From Talpa occidentalis (Eukaryota > Chordata > Mammalia > Eulipotyphla > Talpidae): 64,000 bases of DNA. Location of the stretch: NCBI RefSeq assembly GCF_014898055.3, contig NW_023605305.1:112936734-113000733 (forward strand), in the 5' to 3' direction. A model generated the notes under the pieces. That model had not been told where the DNA came from, searched no databases, and saw only the letters and a list, made by a program, of their open reading frames with translations. Position 1 is the first letter of the stretch, and every line of letters begins with the position of its first letter. The position numbers and the translations under genes are program-made. This document shows positions 22,790 to 34,832 of the stretch, piece by piece.

Positions 22790-23950
22790 TATTAAATAAG
22801 AGCATACTTCTGAAGGGGTGTGATCCAATACATCTGAATCATATACAGAGTAATAAACCAATGTTACCTCAAAAATAAATTAAATAAATTCATATATGTC
22901 AGTTGCCTAGTACAGTATTTGCCATGTGGGATAGATCAAATGTCATTCATTTTAATAATGATAACAGTAATAGTAATAAATAAACTAGGAACTTCATGCA
23001 AAGGACGAGGTCTCCACTTGGTAGATAAGTAGATTTCACTTCAGTACTTGCCTTCCTGTTGAGAGGCAGGTCATTCATTCCCGTTTTGGAGTCGAGAGCC
23101 TTAGGCTCTGATACAGAATCAGAACGATCTCCTGGTTTTCACCTAACAACCCTTACTTTCTTCAGTGGAAGTAACATCCAGCAGCCTCTGACCACACCTT
23201 CTTTCTTGCCCTACTCTGCTCAGCCTGATGAACCACTGAGATTCGGAACAGGGAGAGGCTCCATCTTGCAGAGAAGGGTCTCTGGTACAAGCAGCATTAT
23301 CTATAAAACATCTCCACATGGAGGGGGGAATAGAGTGATGTTTTATCTCCCGACAGTAAAGTCAAAATGAGTGTTTCATGGGAGAGGGGATGGTTTCAAT
23401 CAACTGAAGTTGCTTGTGGGGGCCTTCTGGCTCTTCTTGCTCACCTTTCTTTTTTTTTTTTTTTTTTTTTTCATCCTAGAATCTTAGTCCAAAAAGGCTG
23501 TGTCAGGTCACTGATAGGATTATATCCAGTGCAAAGCTTGTCCCTGAGGTCAACTTCCTAACCTCTAGAATGGTGTGAGTCTCACAGCATGCTCCCGCTA
23601 AACACATGCTGAGTGACTGACAAAGCTTAAGTGTATAATGGACAACTTTACACATATGCAATCAAATTTACAGGCATGTAGTATGAGGCATCTGTCTTTA
23701 GGCACTTTCTCCATTGAATGCTCTTTCTTTATTTTTATTCTCTCACTTTCTTGGTTCATTTGTTATGGCCCTTCCCACTTTTACAAAAACACACACACAC
23801 CATTCAAGTTCCAAAAGATGAAGTGGTATAATAGACAAATTTCTCTTATACTGATAGCAAAGTGTAGACCGATAGAGTAGAATGTTCTACAACCAAATTT
23901 AACGTTTGACTGCTTTTTCAATTGTTAGGAAAATGTAAGCAAGACTTGAC
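22790..23950. other. Unassigned DNA with a poly-T tract
   Basis: T run at 23450-23471. A 103-codon frame at 23059-23370 has no recognised motif. The first ~150 bases are AT-rich. Confidence 0.4.
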
Positions 23951-23954
23951 TGAG

Positions 23955-24115
23955 TTTAAAAAGTTGTGGGATATCTACACAATGGAATACTACTCAGTAA
24001 TAAAAGCAAACTCATGCCATTTGCAGCAACATGCATGGAGCTAGAAGGGGTTATGCTAAGCAAAATAAGTCATAAGAAAAAAGAGAAATATCAGATGGCT
24101 TCACTTATATGCTTC
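23955..24115 (+). mobile_element. L1 3' UTR fragment
   Basis: 'CTACACAATGGAATACTACT', 'CCATTTGCAGCAACATGC', 'GAGCTAGAAGGGGTTATGCT' and 'AGCAAAATAAGTCATAAG' are the standard L1 3' UTR sequence. 5'-truncated. Confidence 0.8.
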
Positions 24116-24409
24116 TCAGCAGCATCTTGCCATTGCAGCTTGCTCCAGGACTCCCATTTCTTTGACAGTATGGTGTTGCCTCACACAACATTGTAGAACA
24201 GCAAGAGGACCAAATTTGCATTAATAGGGTTCACAGAAAGAAACAAAACCCAAGAACTTTCCCAGGAGGAAAAACTAACTCTCCATTACTGTGGCCTTAT
24301 TTTTGAACTTTTAATTTGATTCCACTAGTCTCTATTTTTTAGTCCAATGCTATAGTGTTTGATTACCATCTATAATATAGTTTGAAGTCTGGAAGAATAA
24401 CTGTTCTTG

Positions 24410-24955
24410 GAGGTAGATATGTACTCCCATCTTCATTAAAGCACTATTATAATACTTAAGTTATGGAAATAAACTAAGTGCCCAATGACAGATGAGTGGA
24501 TTATCTCTCTCTCTCTCTCTCTCACTCACACTCACACACACACACACTCACACACAAGCAAGTGCTTGCAAATACTACTCTGCTATAAAAAAAAAGATAA
24601 GATAAACTCTTACCACTTATGACAACATGGAAGGAACTGGAGGGGGTTGTGCTAAGTAAAAGGTCAGAAGGAGAAGGAAAAATACAAGATGACATCACTG
24701 TTAAGTAGAATATAAAGAAGCAAAACAAACTCTAGAAATGTGATAGTAGAATTAAGACTATTAGAGGGGGAAGGGAAACAAATGGGGGTACAGGCCCAAT
24801 GAACTATGGTGGAGAATTATGGATGCTTTGGTAGTGACTGTGGTATGGTTACATACATTCAAGGAGGTGTGAACCTATACCCTAAAGCATATAGAATGCT
24901 GTAAAGCAAGGTTACCTCTTTAAAAAATAATACAATAAAAATAAAGAAAATCCTT
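24410..24955 (+). mobile_element. L1 3' end with internal microsatellite
   Basis: Starts in L1 text ('AGTGCCCAATGACAGATGAG'), is interrupted by a CT/CA microsatellite (24503-24556), then continues 'GACAACATGGAAGGAACTGG', 'TTGTGCTAAGTAAAAGG' and ends with 'GAGGTGTGAACCTATACCCT' and an A-rich tail. The ending is the same subfamily as 54500-54655. The 24290-24400 piece upstream is probably a separate minus-strand L1 scrap. Confidence 0.75.
24503..24556. repeat. CT/CA microsatellite inside L1
   Basis: (CT)n followed by interrupted (CA)n. It replaces the usual L1 'ATGGATACACAATGGAATA' text at that position. Confidence 0.9.
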
Positions 24956-25299
24956 GGGTTAGACCTATATAACTACAGCCTTAATTTTATTATTAATGTC
25001 AGATAAGGCTTTAAGACATGATAGAATTCTTTGAAAATGTCCCTATGGGATATAGGTCATTAAAAATGCAGAATAATAAAGTGCTTGCAATCGGAGGGAG
25101 TCACAGACATAATGTAAAAAAAAAAAAACACACACACCTCATCAATTCACTTAATCTGGCAGTTATCATAGTGCCCATGCAGTCATATGGTTTAATAATT
25201 TATTCATATAGCAGATTAATTTTAGGAACATCCTGTGGGAAAATTCAATCTTCATAAAGAAAACACTTGATAACATTTTCCTAGAAATACAGCTCTCTT

Positions 25300-25500
25300 A
25301 TGTAGCATTTGGCATTTATATGTGCAAAATGCTGTCAAATTCTTTTTATCAATTACTTGGAAATTTCTATGATCATATTCATATTTCATAATTGAAGAAA
25401 CCACAACACAGAAAGACCCAATAGATCACTTTGTCACACAACAAATTAGACAGATATTCATCTGTGCCCAGAGACTGAGCTAAGATAGCAGAATTAAGTT
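25300..25500 (-). repeat. MIR relic, minus strand
   Basis: 'TAATTGAAGAAACCACAACA' with 'CAGAAAGACCCAATAG' and 'TTGTCACACAACAAATTAGA' follow reversed MIR order. Confidence 0.5.
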
Positions 25501-27200
25501 CTCAGAATTAAATGATGTGTACTTCAGGATACACATATGTGATCTACTTAAATTAACTTGAAGTTTTAATGCCCCAATGATTCATTTAACAAAGGTAGGG
25601 AGTCAACTAGAAGAAATCTGTCTTTGGAATACGTCACCATGCTGCCTCTGTAATCATCTCCAATGTTGTTTTTTTTTTTTTCCTCCAGACTCCAGTGTCC
25701 CTTGCTTTTTTGATTGCTACGCAATATATATTTACCCTCTTGGAATCAGTTTTCTGGCAACACCCCATACAAAATAGAAAAGCTATTTTAACAAAATTTA
25801 CCCTTTTTCAGACACATCTCTCAGCAATCTGACAACTAATTTTTATACTAATCTTTGGTAAACAAACTCGGTTATTTTTTTAAATTTTTATAGCATGTCA
25901 ATCTCATCTAGGAACATAACCATCCCCACAGATTGAATATGATGAGATATTTTACGATGAGGGGTTTGACAAACTCTCCCCTTTACTTATGACTGCGCAA
26001 ATCCAGAATCCTTCCTCCACATCTTCCCTGAGATACGCTTTCCCTCTTTTATCACCTGTAAAATTAAAATTCTCAACAATCTATTTCAAAAATTAGAATT
26101 CCCACTATGTGCTATTAATAGAAGCTGCTATTTTTCTCTTGGGGAAGTGTTTAATAGTTGCCAAAATGTTTGTACTAAGTCTTTTGGTTCTGGTAACTCA
26201 TCTGTACGATATATTCATGGTGGTCCCCAGCAATAGATGCTCACATCAGAGCTAACCCTTCACAAGGCAAAGGCATTGGATTCCAGGATGCAGGGATGCC
26301 CTCCTGCTGCACGCACAACCCCATGACTGCCCTCCCCCCTTAAACCCTGCAATGTCAAGCAGTTAGAAATCTATGGCTTTAGGTTCAAAGACAGACACAC
26401 CTTAAAAATAATTCTTGGCATCTTGGAGAAGTAGCACCTTGTAAGTCATTACAATCTAAGTATGATTGTTTACCCACAGGCCAGTAACCAAGGTAGTATA
26501 GATAGATGAAGGACGTTAACCTGGGAAGGGCTTGGGCTGTTTCAGGCATGGAGCAGAGTCTAAGGAGACCCCTCTAGTGAAAGCATTGAACAGAGACACT
26601 GAAGACCAGCAGCAGAAGCTGGGGATGGTCCGCCATCTTGCAACATTACCACTGGAAGGGAGATATTGTTGAATTGCCTAGTGCAGTGGCCAAGTCTGAT
26701 GTTATCTTCTCTACCATTACAGCCAGAGCTTTCCTGCTCACCTGCTCAACAATTCCAGGGAGTCTGAGGGAAAAGGAGAGCATCCTAAAGAGTTTCAAGG
26801 GTGTCAAATCTTAGCTCAAAGAAAGCTAAAGGATGACTATTTTAAAAAAGTGAAGCGGTACTAAATTAAGTTTTAATACCAAGAGGATAAATAAGGTATA
26901 AAAGGTGACCCTAGTATAGTTCACTGCAGACTTCCTCACGCTATCAATTAGCTGTTTATTGAGTAGGCACTGGCCATAGCTGTTGTGCCAGCAATGAAGG
27001 TCATGTGGGTCCCTGTGGGCAGTTCTTGGATCCCTTGGGGAATGAATTCTACAACCGGGCACAGACACCAGGATAGGTGCAGGGAAGCACAGGCTACATT
27101 TTCTAAAGGACAGGGGTGCATTTTCTAAAGCACAGGCTGCATTTTCTATACTGTCCATAGGTGGAATTTCCCAGGTAGGAGTTTAATTGGCTTACTGTAA
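25500..27200. other. Unassigned DNA, no gene seen
   Basis: Contains a short direct-repeat cluster at 27089-27150 (listed separately). The rest has no recognised repeat or exon. Open frames are short. Confidence 0.4.
27089..27150. repeat. Three tandem ~21-base units
   Basis: Units CACAGGCTACATTTTCTAAA (27089), GACAGGGGTGCATTTTCTAA (27109) and CACAGGCTGCATTTTCTATA (27131). Confidence 0.85.
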
Positions 27201-27214
27201 AGACTGTTAGTCCT

Positions 27215-27496
27215 GGGCCTCCCTGGTGGCACAGGGGTTAAGCACAGCACTAAGAAGCTATCTGCAGCCTCTGCTCGGCTAGTTTGATCCCCTGAGGGCC
27301 TGGGAGCTGACCCACAGGGCACAGCAGACCTCTCCTGTCTTGCCCCACTGCTGCTCCCCGCAGCAGTGTATTTCAGTCAGTCTGCCTGTTCTGTTCCCCA
27401 CTCTATCTCTGGTGAATCCTCTCACCTCCAGCATCTCTGGCCTGTACCCCAATTCTTGTATACATAAATAAATAAATCTTGAAAAAAAAACAAAAC
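27215..27496 (+). mobile_element. tRNA-derived SINE (Rhin-1-like), subfamily B
   Basis: GGGCCTCCCTGGTGGCACAG head, degenerate tRNA region, 'CAGCAGTGTATTTCAGTCAG', 'CTGTTCTGTTCCCCACTCTA', 'CATCTCTGGCCTGTACCCC', tail TACATAAATAAATAAATCTT. Perfect 12-base duplication ACTGTTAGTCCT at 27203-27214 and 27497-27508. Confidence 0.95.
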
Positions 27497-27699
27497 ACTG
27501 TTAGTCCTCTCTGCCCACCCCCACCCCTGACCTGTGGTTCTCCACCTTGTGAAATTTGCATAACTGGTTTTAATGACTGTGTTAATCATCTCTGCCTCTG
27601 GCTCAGCCAGAAGGCAGTAGTCTAGGCAACAGGGGTCAAGGTGTTCAGCTTTCCCAGCAGGGTGTTCTCTCCAGCAATCAGTAGGTTTGTTTCTGATGT

Positions 27700-29290
27700 C
27701 CCTTCAGCCTCACAGGGACTCAGAGAATTTTATTAAGATATAAAATAATTCAACTTTCAAGTTCCCAGGAAAGCAGTTGGAGTCAGTTGCTGGTTAATCA
27801 CAGAAATGGGGCAAAGGGAGTGCAATTCAGTGGTCAGAGTTTAATTCTGTTTCTTCCCAAAATTTTAGTGTAAGGGAGTTTCTGTTGTAAAATGGAGGGA
27901 ATCCTGGGAAAAGGGAAACATGGGTATAGCAGAGCACAAGATGTCTGCAGGTGCAGAGCAAACCCACCCAAAGGATCCTCAGTGGGCAGGCATCAGACAG
28001 CCCATCAGACCAAGCCTGACTTGTGGCGAAGAGAATTTCATTACTTCAATTACGCAGTGAAAGAGTGTATGGGGGCTCCAGCAGGGCAAGAGCCGTCCAG
28101 CAGGCAGTGCCCTATGGAGGACAGGTCACTGAGTTCTTCACTCACATGCACAACTGCAGACCACTCAGGCTCAGGGAACAACAATGGGGTTGATTTAACA
28201 ACTGGGGAAATCCAAGAGTTGTTAAGGCCACCATCGGCCAGTTACTCACCCCAGACAGTGTCCACAGCATCCAAAGTCCTAAACAGAAAGCCATTCATCC
28301 AAGATGGTGCTGTCCTGTCAACAAGGGCCTGGAGCTCAGGGTAGTCAGCAAACAGAGGGCCAGGACTCAACTCACCACAACTGGAGGCACCCACAGGCAG
28401 GGCCGCTGAGATGATGCCATGGCTGCCCCAGCAACAGCGTGAAGTTTGGGGTGGACAGCACATGATGTAGGACCAGGCAACAATGGGGGTGAGGCCTCCA
28501 GACAATGGACAGCTCTCAGAGGTGACCTGGACACCTGTTAGCAGCACTGGGCAGCAGTGCCAGTTACCTGGTCAGCAGCGTTACAGCTCTTTGAGTGTCC
28601 AGCCCATCCCAACAACAAACAGCTCTTTGAGACACCGGCCCAGGCCTGGTGCTCCTTTCGGGCAGGGTCAGAGGCAGCCACAGGTGCCGACAGTCAGCCC
28701 AGCCTCAGTGAAGCTTTTTGGCTTCTCTGCTACGCTTTTCAGCTTCTCTTCTTTCTTCAGGGGTAGTTGCTGGACACATCTGAGGGCATCAGTCCAAGAG
28801 AGCAAGTGTCCAGTCCAAGCGAGTGAGTCCAGTGAGTCCTAACAGGCAAGTCAGAGCAAGTTCAGAGTGGCCTGAGCAAGCCCAAGCCGGGCAAGTCTCA
28901 GATTGTGCAGGAGCCCAGGAGCCCAGTCCCAGCAAACCCCAAGTTGGCTCTGCCCAGCTGTCTCTTTCCCAGTCCCGCCCACCAGCCTGATTGGACCAAT
29001 CAGCTCACGGCTCCCACCTGGTCCTTTGCAAGCTCCAGGCACCAGATCCCCAAGGCTGGCCTCTACCTGCAGCCCCAGCCTCAATGAAGCCACTGGGTGA
29101 GGCAGTGAAACACGCGCCACCTGCTGCTGTTTGCATGGCCCTAGCAGTGCGCTGGGTCAAGCGCTAGAGCCCCCAGCGGGGCGGGTCTCCTATTTCAGTT
29201 TCATGACTAGGTCATGCCTCTACATGGGTCATATGTTCAAAACATGGTGGCTAACTGGCCCCTTGCTTGGGGACTTTATTACATAAATGA
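27700..29290 (-). repeat. Possible retroviral LTR-like block, GC-richer than surroundings
   Basis: Read on the minus strand, the block contains a GATTGGTCCAATCAGG double CCAAT-type motif followed by GGGCGGGAC (near 29000), then a long CTG-rich stretch, and an AATAAAATTCTCTGAGTCCC motif near 27735, compatible with a polyadenylation signal at an R/U5 boundary. This order is LTR-like, but no matching second LTR, primer-binding site or gag/pol sequence is seen, and neither TG/CA ends nor a target duplication could be fixed. Boundaries are approximate. Open frames within it (27892-28344 plus, 28242-28547 minus) overlap on opposite strands and have no motif. Alternative: unique CpG-bearing regulatory DNA. 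Confidence 0.35.
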
Positions 29291-29459
29291 ACCTACAGTG
29301 ATGACGTTATTTCTTCAAGGGTCTTGTCTCTGTGTGTTGGTTTCACTAGAAAGATTGTGTAACCCTTCACTAATAGCTCTAAATAGCTGAGGATTTGTCC
29401 TGATAATAGAAGTTTGCTTTGTAAATCTCTGCCTTCTAAATAGCAGGAGGGGACAGTTT

Positions 29460-29650
29460 CTAAGAAACTGTAGGGTCAGGATCTGTCTTGGCCAAATTCC
29501 AGCTCCTATGTTTGTTAATTTGGGCATGATACAAGCTTCTGTTTCATCATCTGATAAAATAATAACAATCCCTACCTTACAGGAATACCCTAAGACTAGC
29601 AAGAAAAAAATATGCAAGTAAAATGCCCAACACTGTGATGGATGCTTTCT
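29460..29650 (+). repeat. MIR relic, plus strand
   Basis: 'TTTGTTAATTTGGGCATGAT', 'CTTCTGTTTCATCATCTGAT', 'AAAATAATAACAATCCCTAC', 'AAATGCCCAACACTGTGATG' match MIR in order. Confidence 0.6.
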
Positions 29651-30700
29651 TTTGATTAATATTTTATTAAGATTTAATATTATTTTATTGATATTTAATG
29701 TTATTTTTGCTAACACAAAACATTTGTCGTTTACCAGTGGGAAATGCAGTTAGGAAGACAAGATTTTTCCCTGAATGCCCCATGACTTGATGTGAATTTT
29801 ATTCTATGGGAAATAAATAAGGGGGTGACAGGAGCTTTGGGAAACATGTCGTAATTGGGGGAATTTACCCTGGCAGCAAGGGGCTGTGTGTGTTACACCT
29901 GCTGGATGGAAGGAGAGCTTGGAGGCCAGAGGGAAAGAGATGGAACATGAAGGAAAGCTCGCAGCTGAGGCGCGAGGTAATAGGGCCCGGAAAGGAAATG
30001 GCAGTAGAGGTGAGAAGGAAGTTATGGACTTGAGGGACACAGGGGAAGAGGCATGTGAAATGTAAGTGCAGTGTGTTCTGTAGACAGCCAGAGGCGCAGA
30101 GTCCCGGAGAGAATGCAGGCTGGGGATCGCTTGCCTTCTGAGTCATGGCAGAGAGCAGGTGGACAGAGGATGTCTCTTCAAGCAGAAGGTCAAGGTGAGA
30201 GACTCCACACACGACTGGATCTTGGGATTATGCCATCTTGGGCTTTGGCAGAGTAGCACTGCCTTTTTCTCTTACTGAGTTTAGACTGATAGAGCACGAT
30301 TATCGATGAGGCACTAATCAGTGTTCTTCATTCACAAATTCATTCATTTATCTATGGAAATTCATGACATGACATTCGAAGGCCCAATAACTAGTTAAGA
30401 TGAATGAAATCCAGGATGCCATCAAATCCTACAGAAGAGCTTGCCTGATGCCCTTCCTACATGTCCTTATCTTTGGGGTGAAAACTGCCTGGAGGCCACT
30501 GGGGCTTATAAGCACCTTGGCCATGTGTAGTCAGGCTGTAGCTTTGGAGAAACTTGACAGGCCTTTTGAAGGCACTTTCATTCAACATTTACCTAAAGCA
30601 TTTGACTCCATTCCATTTTGTATAACCAGCACCCAGTGGGGAGCATGACCTTGGAAGCACATATCCCCTCCCCTGCACCAGGCTACTCACTTTGACAGGC
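29650..30700. other. Unassigned DNA, no gene seen
   Basis: Several overlapping frames on both strands at 29804-30256 (purine-rich on plus) have no motifs. Part of it (29930-30130) has wording like the ancient repeat near 46900. No exon is supported. Confidence 0.4.
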
Positions 30701-31460
30701 TCTCTCCCTAGCGCCTTGTAACATCGTGAATTTCAGTTTGTAATTAGCATAAAATTACCAATTAAACCTTGCTAGTTAGCAAATTTTTTTAACAAAGCAA
30801 AACCCTATAGCTAATTGTTCTTAAGTGCCTACACACTGAGGCAAAGACCACTCGCTACTTACCCTCTCCCACCTCCCAGACCTATCCCCACCCTTGCTCC
30901 ACCATCTCCATGGCGACCTTTAAAACAAGCCATTACAATTCTGACATGGCACCAGGCTGACACCTTGGGTTGGGATTTAATTTTGAGTTATGACTGCGTT
31001 AGGAAAACATATGATGTGGCCGTTTGCTTACAGAAAGGGAGGGGGGAATCATAAAACCCTCCTTTTTTATGAGCTGTCGCTTGATTCGTTCCTGGAGCCC
31101 CAAGTAGCAAGCTTCTAAATCAATGTGTGCAGCTGTTTTGGCTTCTTGGAGCCCAGCAGGTGTATTGCTCAACTCGCTGCCATCTCCCTACATTCACATA
31201 ACAAATAATAATGTCTTATACACACCAGCCATCCATCAGAGTTACTGCCGGTCCCTGAGAGGCTTCCTTCCCTCTTCCCTGCAACCCTTATCCTCCTCAT
31301 TTCTTTTCTTTTTTCTTCAGCAGTAGATGCACTTCATCCATGGATTTTTGGGTGACACTTTCTGGATGCTTTTCATTAAATAACCTTCAACTCTCTTGGC
31401 CAGAGGAGAGAAGAAGAAGGAAGAGAAAATTCACCACACTGTTTATTTGTGTCTGAAAAA
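30700..31460. other. Repeat-free block, candidate conserved non-coding DNA
   Basis: No transposon text seen. It contains several TAAT/ATTA homeodomain-type cores ('GTAATTAGCATAAAATTACC' near 30741, 'AGCTAATTGT' near 30811) and long stretches without simple repeats. No coding frame with motifs. Conservation is inferred only from appearance. Confidence 0.3.
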
Positions 31461-32005
31461 AAGAAAACAATGGAAGTATTGTGTCTAGTGAAATCAATTA
31501 GTCTTCCTAAGCAGTAAAGGCCCACATCTGGTGTGACTTAAGTTAATGTAAGGGAAAAGGGCTGCAGAGGCCCAGAGACCTTGCGTTCTCATTTCAACAG
31601 GTGACAGAGAAGGCATAAAAGGCTAATAATATACTGCAAGTACAGAGATGGTGTGATAAATACTAGGGGGCTTGCATAGGAGGCAAAAATCCTTGCTGGC
31701 TCATGACAGCCAAATAAATGTTCCTTCGTTAGGCTGACCATTGGCTTCAGGGACGGGCTAAGTGCCAACTAGGGAGTATTCCAAAGGGTCAGCCAGCCCA
31801 TTTCCCAGGGAAATGCAGAGATAAGAGCTAGGACTCCTGAAGCTTGGTGGTGGGAAAGGCGAAGACAGACTTGACAACCTGTGGATTCTCCGATCAGTGT
31901 GGGTTAATTGAGAGAGGGCTATGACAGTGCCAGGCATGAAGATGACTACGCAGCCGGGGCTGCGGTGTGATTCAAAGGCATGACTCGGAACTTGACCTTC
32001 TAGAA
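31460..32005. other. Unassigned DNA, no gene seen
   Basis: No repeat or coding evidence recognised. Confidence 0.4.
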
Positions 32006-32190
32006 GGGTTGCTAGACTTAGCCAATAAAAATGCAGGACGCCCGTTAAATTTGAATGTCAACTAACAAATGAGAAATTTTATAGTATGAATATATTCAAT
32101 GTAATTTTTTGACATATTCATACTAAAAAAGGTGCTGTTTATCTGGAAATAAAATTTCATTGGGTGTTCAATACTTTATCTGGCAATTCT
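32006..32190. mobile_element. Palindromic MITE-like DNA transposon relic
   Basis: Long imperfect inverted repeat. The inner arms are perfect over 12 bases: TAGTATGAATAT at 32082-32093 and ATATTCATACTA at 32114-32125. The outer arms still match loosely (GGACGCCCGTTAAATTTGAA against the reverse of ATTTCATTGGGTGTTC), and the ends GGTTGCTAGACTTAG and CTTTATCTGGCAATTC resemble terminal inverted repeats. The text is familiar as an old mammal-wide non-autonomous DNA transposon; I do not name the family. Confidence 0.65.
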
Positions 32191-32199
32191 TGGTAGGAA

Positions 32200-32622
32200 T
32201 TTGTATTTTTTGCTTATATACTCGCCATTATTTTTCATATCATGTTATGGGTCAAAATAAGAAATATCCATAATGAAAGGATATTTGTCTTTTCTACAAA
32301 CCACTGTGATAACATTACCCAGTACCCTTTGAAAAAGGATACATAGAATAGATCCTTTAAATGTTATTTTCAAAAATAAATGTCATTCTTATCTGAAGAG
32401 CTAGAATATTCCTTCATCATAAATGCCCAATTTGCCTTGATTCCTAAAGAGTTTGGAGCTTAAATTGTTGGTCTCTTCCAGAAATCATTTTGGCATAGGT
32501 CCATTTTTCACAAAATGTGTTCTACAGAACACCATGAAAAAAAACACATAGTGGTATCCCTCTCTTGGAAGTTTATAGTACTTTTTAGCAAATTAAAGGG
32601 CCCAGGGAATTTGTAGTAAAAA

Positions 32623-32663
<41 letters not shown>

Positions 32664-33025
32664 CTTTTCTTCACCCAACATTTGCTTAATTCGTTTGATT
32701 ACAGAGCAATGTTTTCAAGTAATACCTATTTACACCCAGCAGAACTAATTACCAGAGTAACTTAGTTGACAAATGCTGGCTTAAGATTTTGTTGTTTATT
32801 TTCTCTTCAACCTACAGGACTTTCACCTTCCATTAAAATATTACCTAACTTGTTCTACGTGTATTTTATTGTAAACCATTTCAAGTCTTTCTTCAAAGCA
32901 TAGAAGAGATAATGCTATAAACAAATAAGTAGTCAAATGCACAGAGCTGGTTGACCTGTGTCACAGAACTAGTACACAAGATATTCACAAGGGACCTGTG
33001 AACCCAGAACATTCAGAGATTAACA
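32200..33025. other. Unassigned AT-rich DNA with an A/AT microsatellite
   Basis: A13 at about 32618-32630 joins (AT)15 at 32631-32660. No gene seen. Confidence 0.5.
32618..32660. repeat. Poly-A plus (AT)n microsatellite
   Basis: A tract directly followed by about 15 AT units. Confidence 0.95.
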
Positions 33026-33028
33026 GGT

Positions 33029-33290
33029 ATTTTTTTTAAAAGATTGATTTATTTATGCATACTGGGATGCAGGCCAGAGGTGTGGATGTGAGAGGACTCA
33101 CTAAGGACATAGTGGGGAGCAGAACAGGCAGATCTACTGAAACACACTGCTGAGGGGAGCAGCGGGCAAGGCAGGAGAGGTCTGCTGCACCATGTTGGGT
33201 CAGCTCCCTGGCTGGGGATTGAACTCATGCCACAGTGGCTGGCGATAGCTTGACAGTGCTAAGACTAAACCCCTGCACCACCAAGGGAGG
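33029..33290 (-). mobile_element. tRNA-derived SINE (Rhin-1-like), subfamily B
   Basis: On the minus strand: CCTCCCTTGGTGGTGCAG head, 'GAGCTGACCCAACATGGTGC', 'CAGCAGTGTGTTTCAGTAGA', 'CTGTTCTGCTCCCCACTATG', 'CCACACCTCTGGCCTGCATC', tail ATAAATAAATC. A target duplication is not clear, suggesting age. Confidence 0.88.
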
Positions 33291-34635
33291 CATGGTCAAT
33301 GAGTATTAAAGAGAACTTCTCCTTCTGCCCTCTCTACAACACTGCTCATGAATGTGAGGGTGCTATTCTACCCAAACAACTTTGCCGTCAGCTCCTCTCC
33401 CAAGGTAGCTCCTCACCTAGGTGGGAGCCTCACAGGGCTCTGCCTCTCCCCATGACAACTCTCTCCCAGGTGTTAACTTCCATCCCAGAGGCAGCTGAAT
33501 TTAGCAGGAGCTCCAGGCTTGGGAGTATATTATACATGTAATACTTGAGGACCCTTCAGGGATAAAGGGGGGTGGGGATCATGTGAGTTATTATTCTAAC
33601 AGTCTCAATTATTAACTTAGCCCTCAGGCGAGACCCCCTTGGTACCCACCAATCATTCCAGCACAATATAAATCTATCTGACTAGAGAAATCTCATTCCA
33701 AAGGGGAAAGACTCCCTTATTTATACCAAGGTTGATGGCAGGTACCAGAAACCTAGAATGACAGGATAGTCCACGAGTATTTTAATTTTTATTATTTTCT
33801 TAAACCAGTTTCCAACAGCTGGTCGCCAGTTGCCCCCTAACATGGACACATGAAAGCAAAGCCTCCAGCACTGTGCCAGCCGGGATCAGGGAAGAAACAC
33901 AGCTCTCATAAATCAAGGCTGCACTGTTCTACAGCTTTAGCTCAATGAAGTACATGTGTACAGGATAAAGGCAATGGGCTCGGAGGGGGAAGGAGAGCTC
34001 CTCCCCAAAGGATAAGCCCGCACCAGCTTGGATAAAGCTTTTGTCATCTTCTCAGTCTCCTTGCACCCATCAAGACCACATGCTTCCAAGGGAAAAGGTT
34101 CTAAGAGCCTACTCCTGGCTTTTGTAAAGAGGAGCCTGATCCCCATTGTTTGAGCTTCAGAGAGATGATCTCTCAAGAGAGCAAAGCGGAGAAGATCTGA
34201 GCATAGTTCACTTTTGACCTGCAGGATGGAAGTTCACTAGAGATAATGTGGTAGATTTGGGGCTGGTTTCTAAAAAAGAGAAAAGGAAGGCCTTAAGGAA
34301 GGAAGCAAAGGGGAAAGTGGTAGAAAAAAACAATGAAAAAATACACAAGCTTTCATGAGATCAATGAACTTTCATTCAGAGAAATGACTTTCCAGGGAAC
34401 CACTCATAAGCTATTCAAAGAACTTTAAAGCTAAATATTAGTTCTCAGAATAAACTTTTAGAGTTCAAGAGATTAGCTCAAGAACACAGAAATGGTTATT
34501 GATAGAGAAAATATGGCTTTGACACTAGATGCTAATGTGGGGAAGGAAATCCTAAGTAACTCCATCTAGTGCACCATTCAGTTATTCACTTGTGTGAGTT
34601 TCAATTCTATGTCCTGAATTGTGACAGGTGACTGC
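33291..34635. other. Unassigned DNA, no gene seen
   Basis: Open frames at 33299-33541 (plus) and 33937-34176 (minus) have no motif. Purine-rich around 34265-34350. Confidence 0.4.
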
Positions 34636-34832
34636 CCATGTAGGGTGGGAATCCCAGACTTAAGAAAGATATTGATAACAGCACAATAACATTAGTGTCC
34701 CTTAATACCCAGTTACAACAAGGGATAGATCAACAGGACAATATATAAATAAGGAAACACCTCTAAATGAGGAGCTGTACCAAATAGGTCTGAGAGATGT
34801 CTATAGAACACTTCACCAAAAACTGCTGCATA

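Noticed and set aside
27892..28547. Overlapping open frames of 150 (plus) and 101 (minus) codons in the GC-richer block
   Set aside because: They overlap on opposite strands, have no signal, domain or splice support, and lie in a block with LTR-like features. GC-richer DNA gives longer chance frames.
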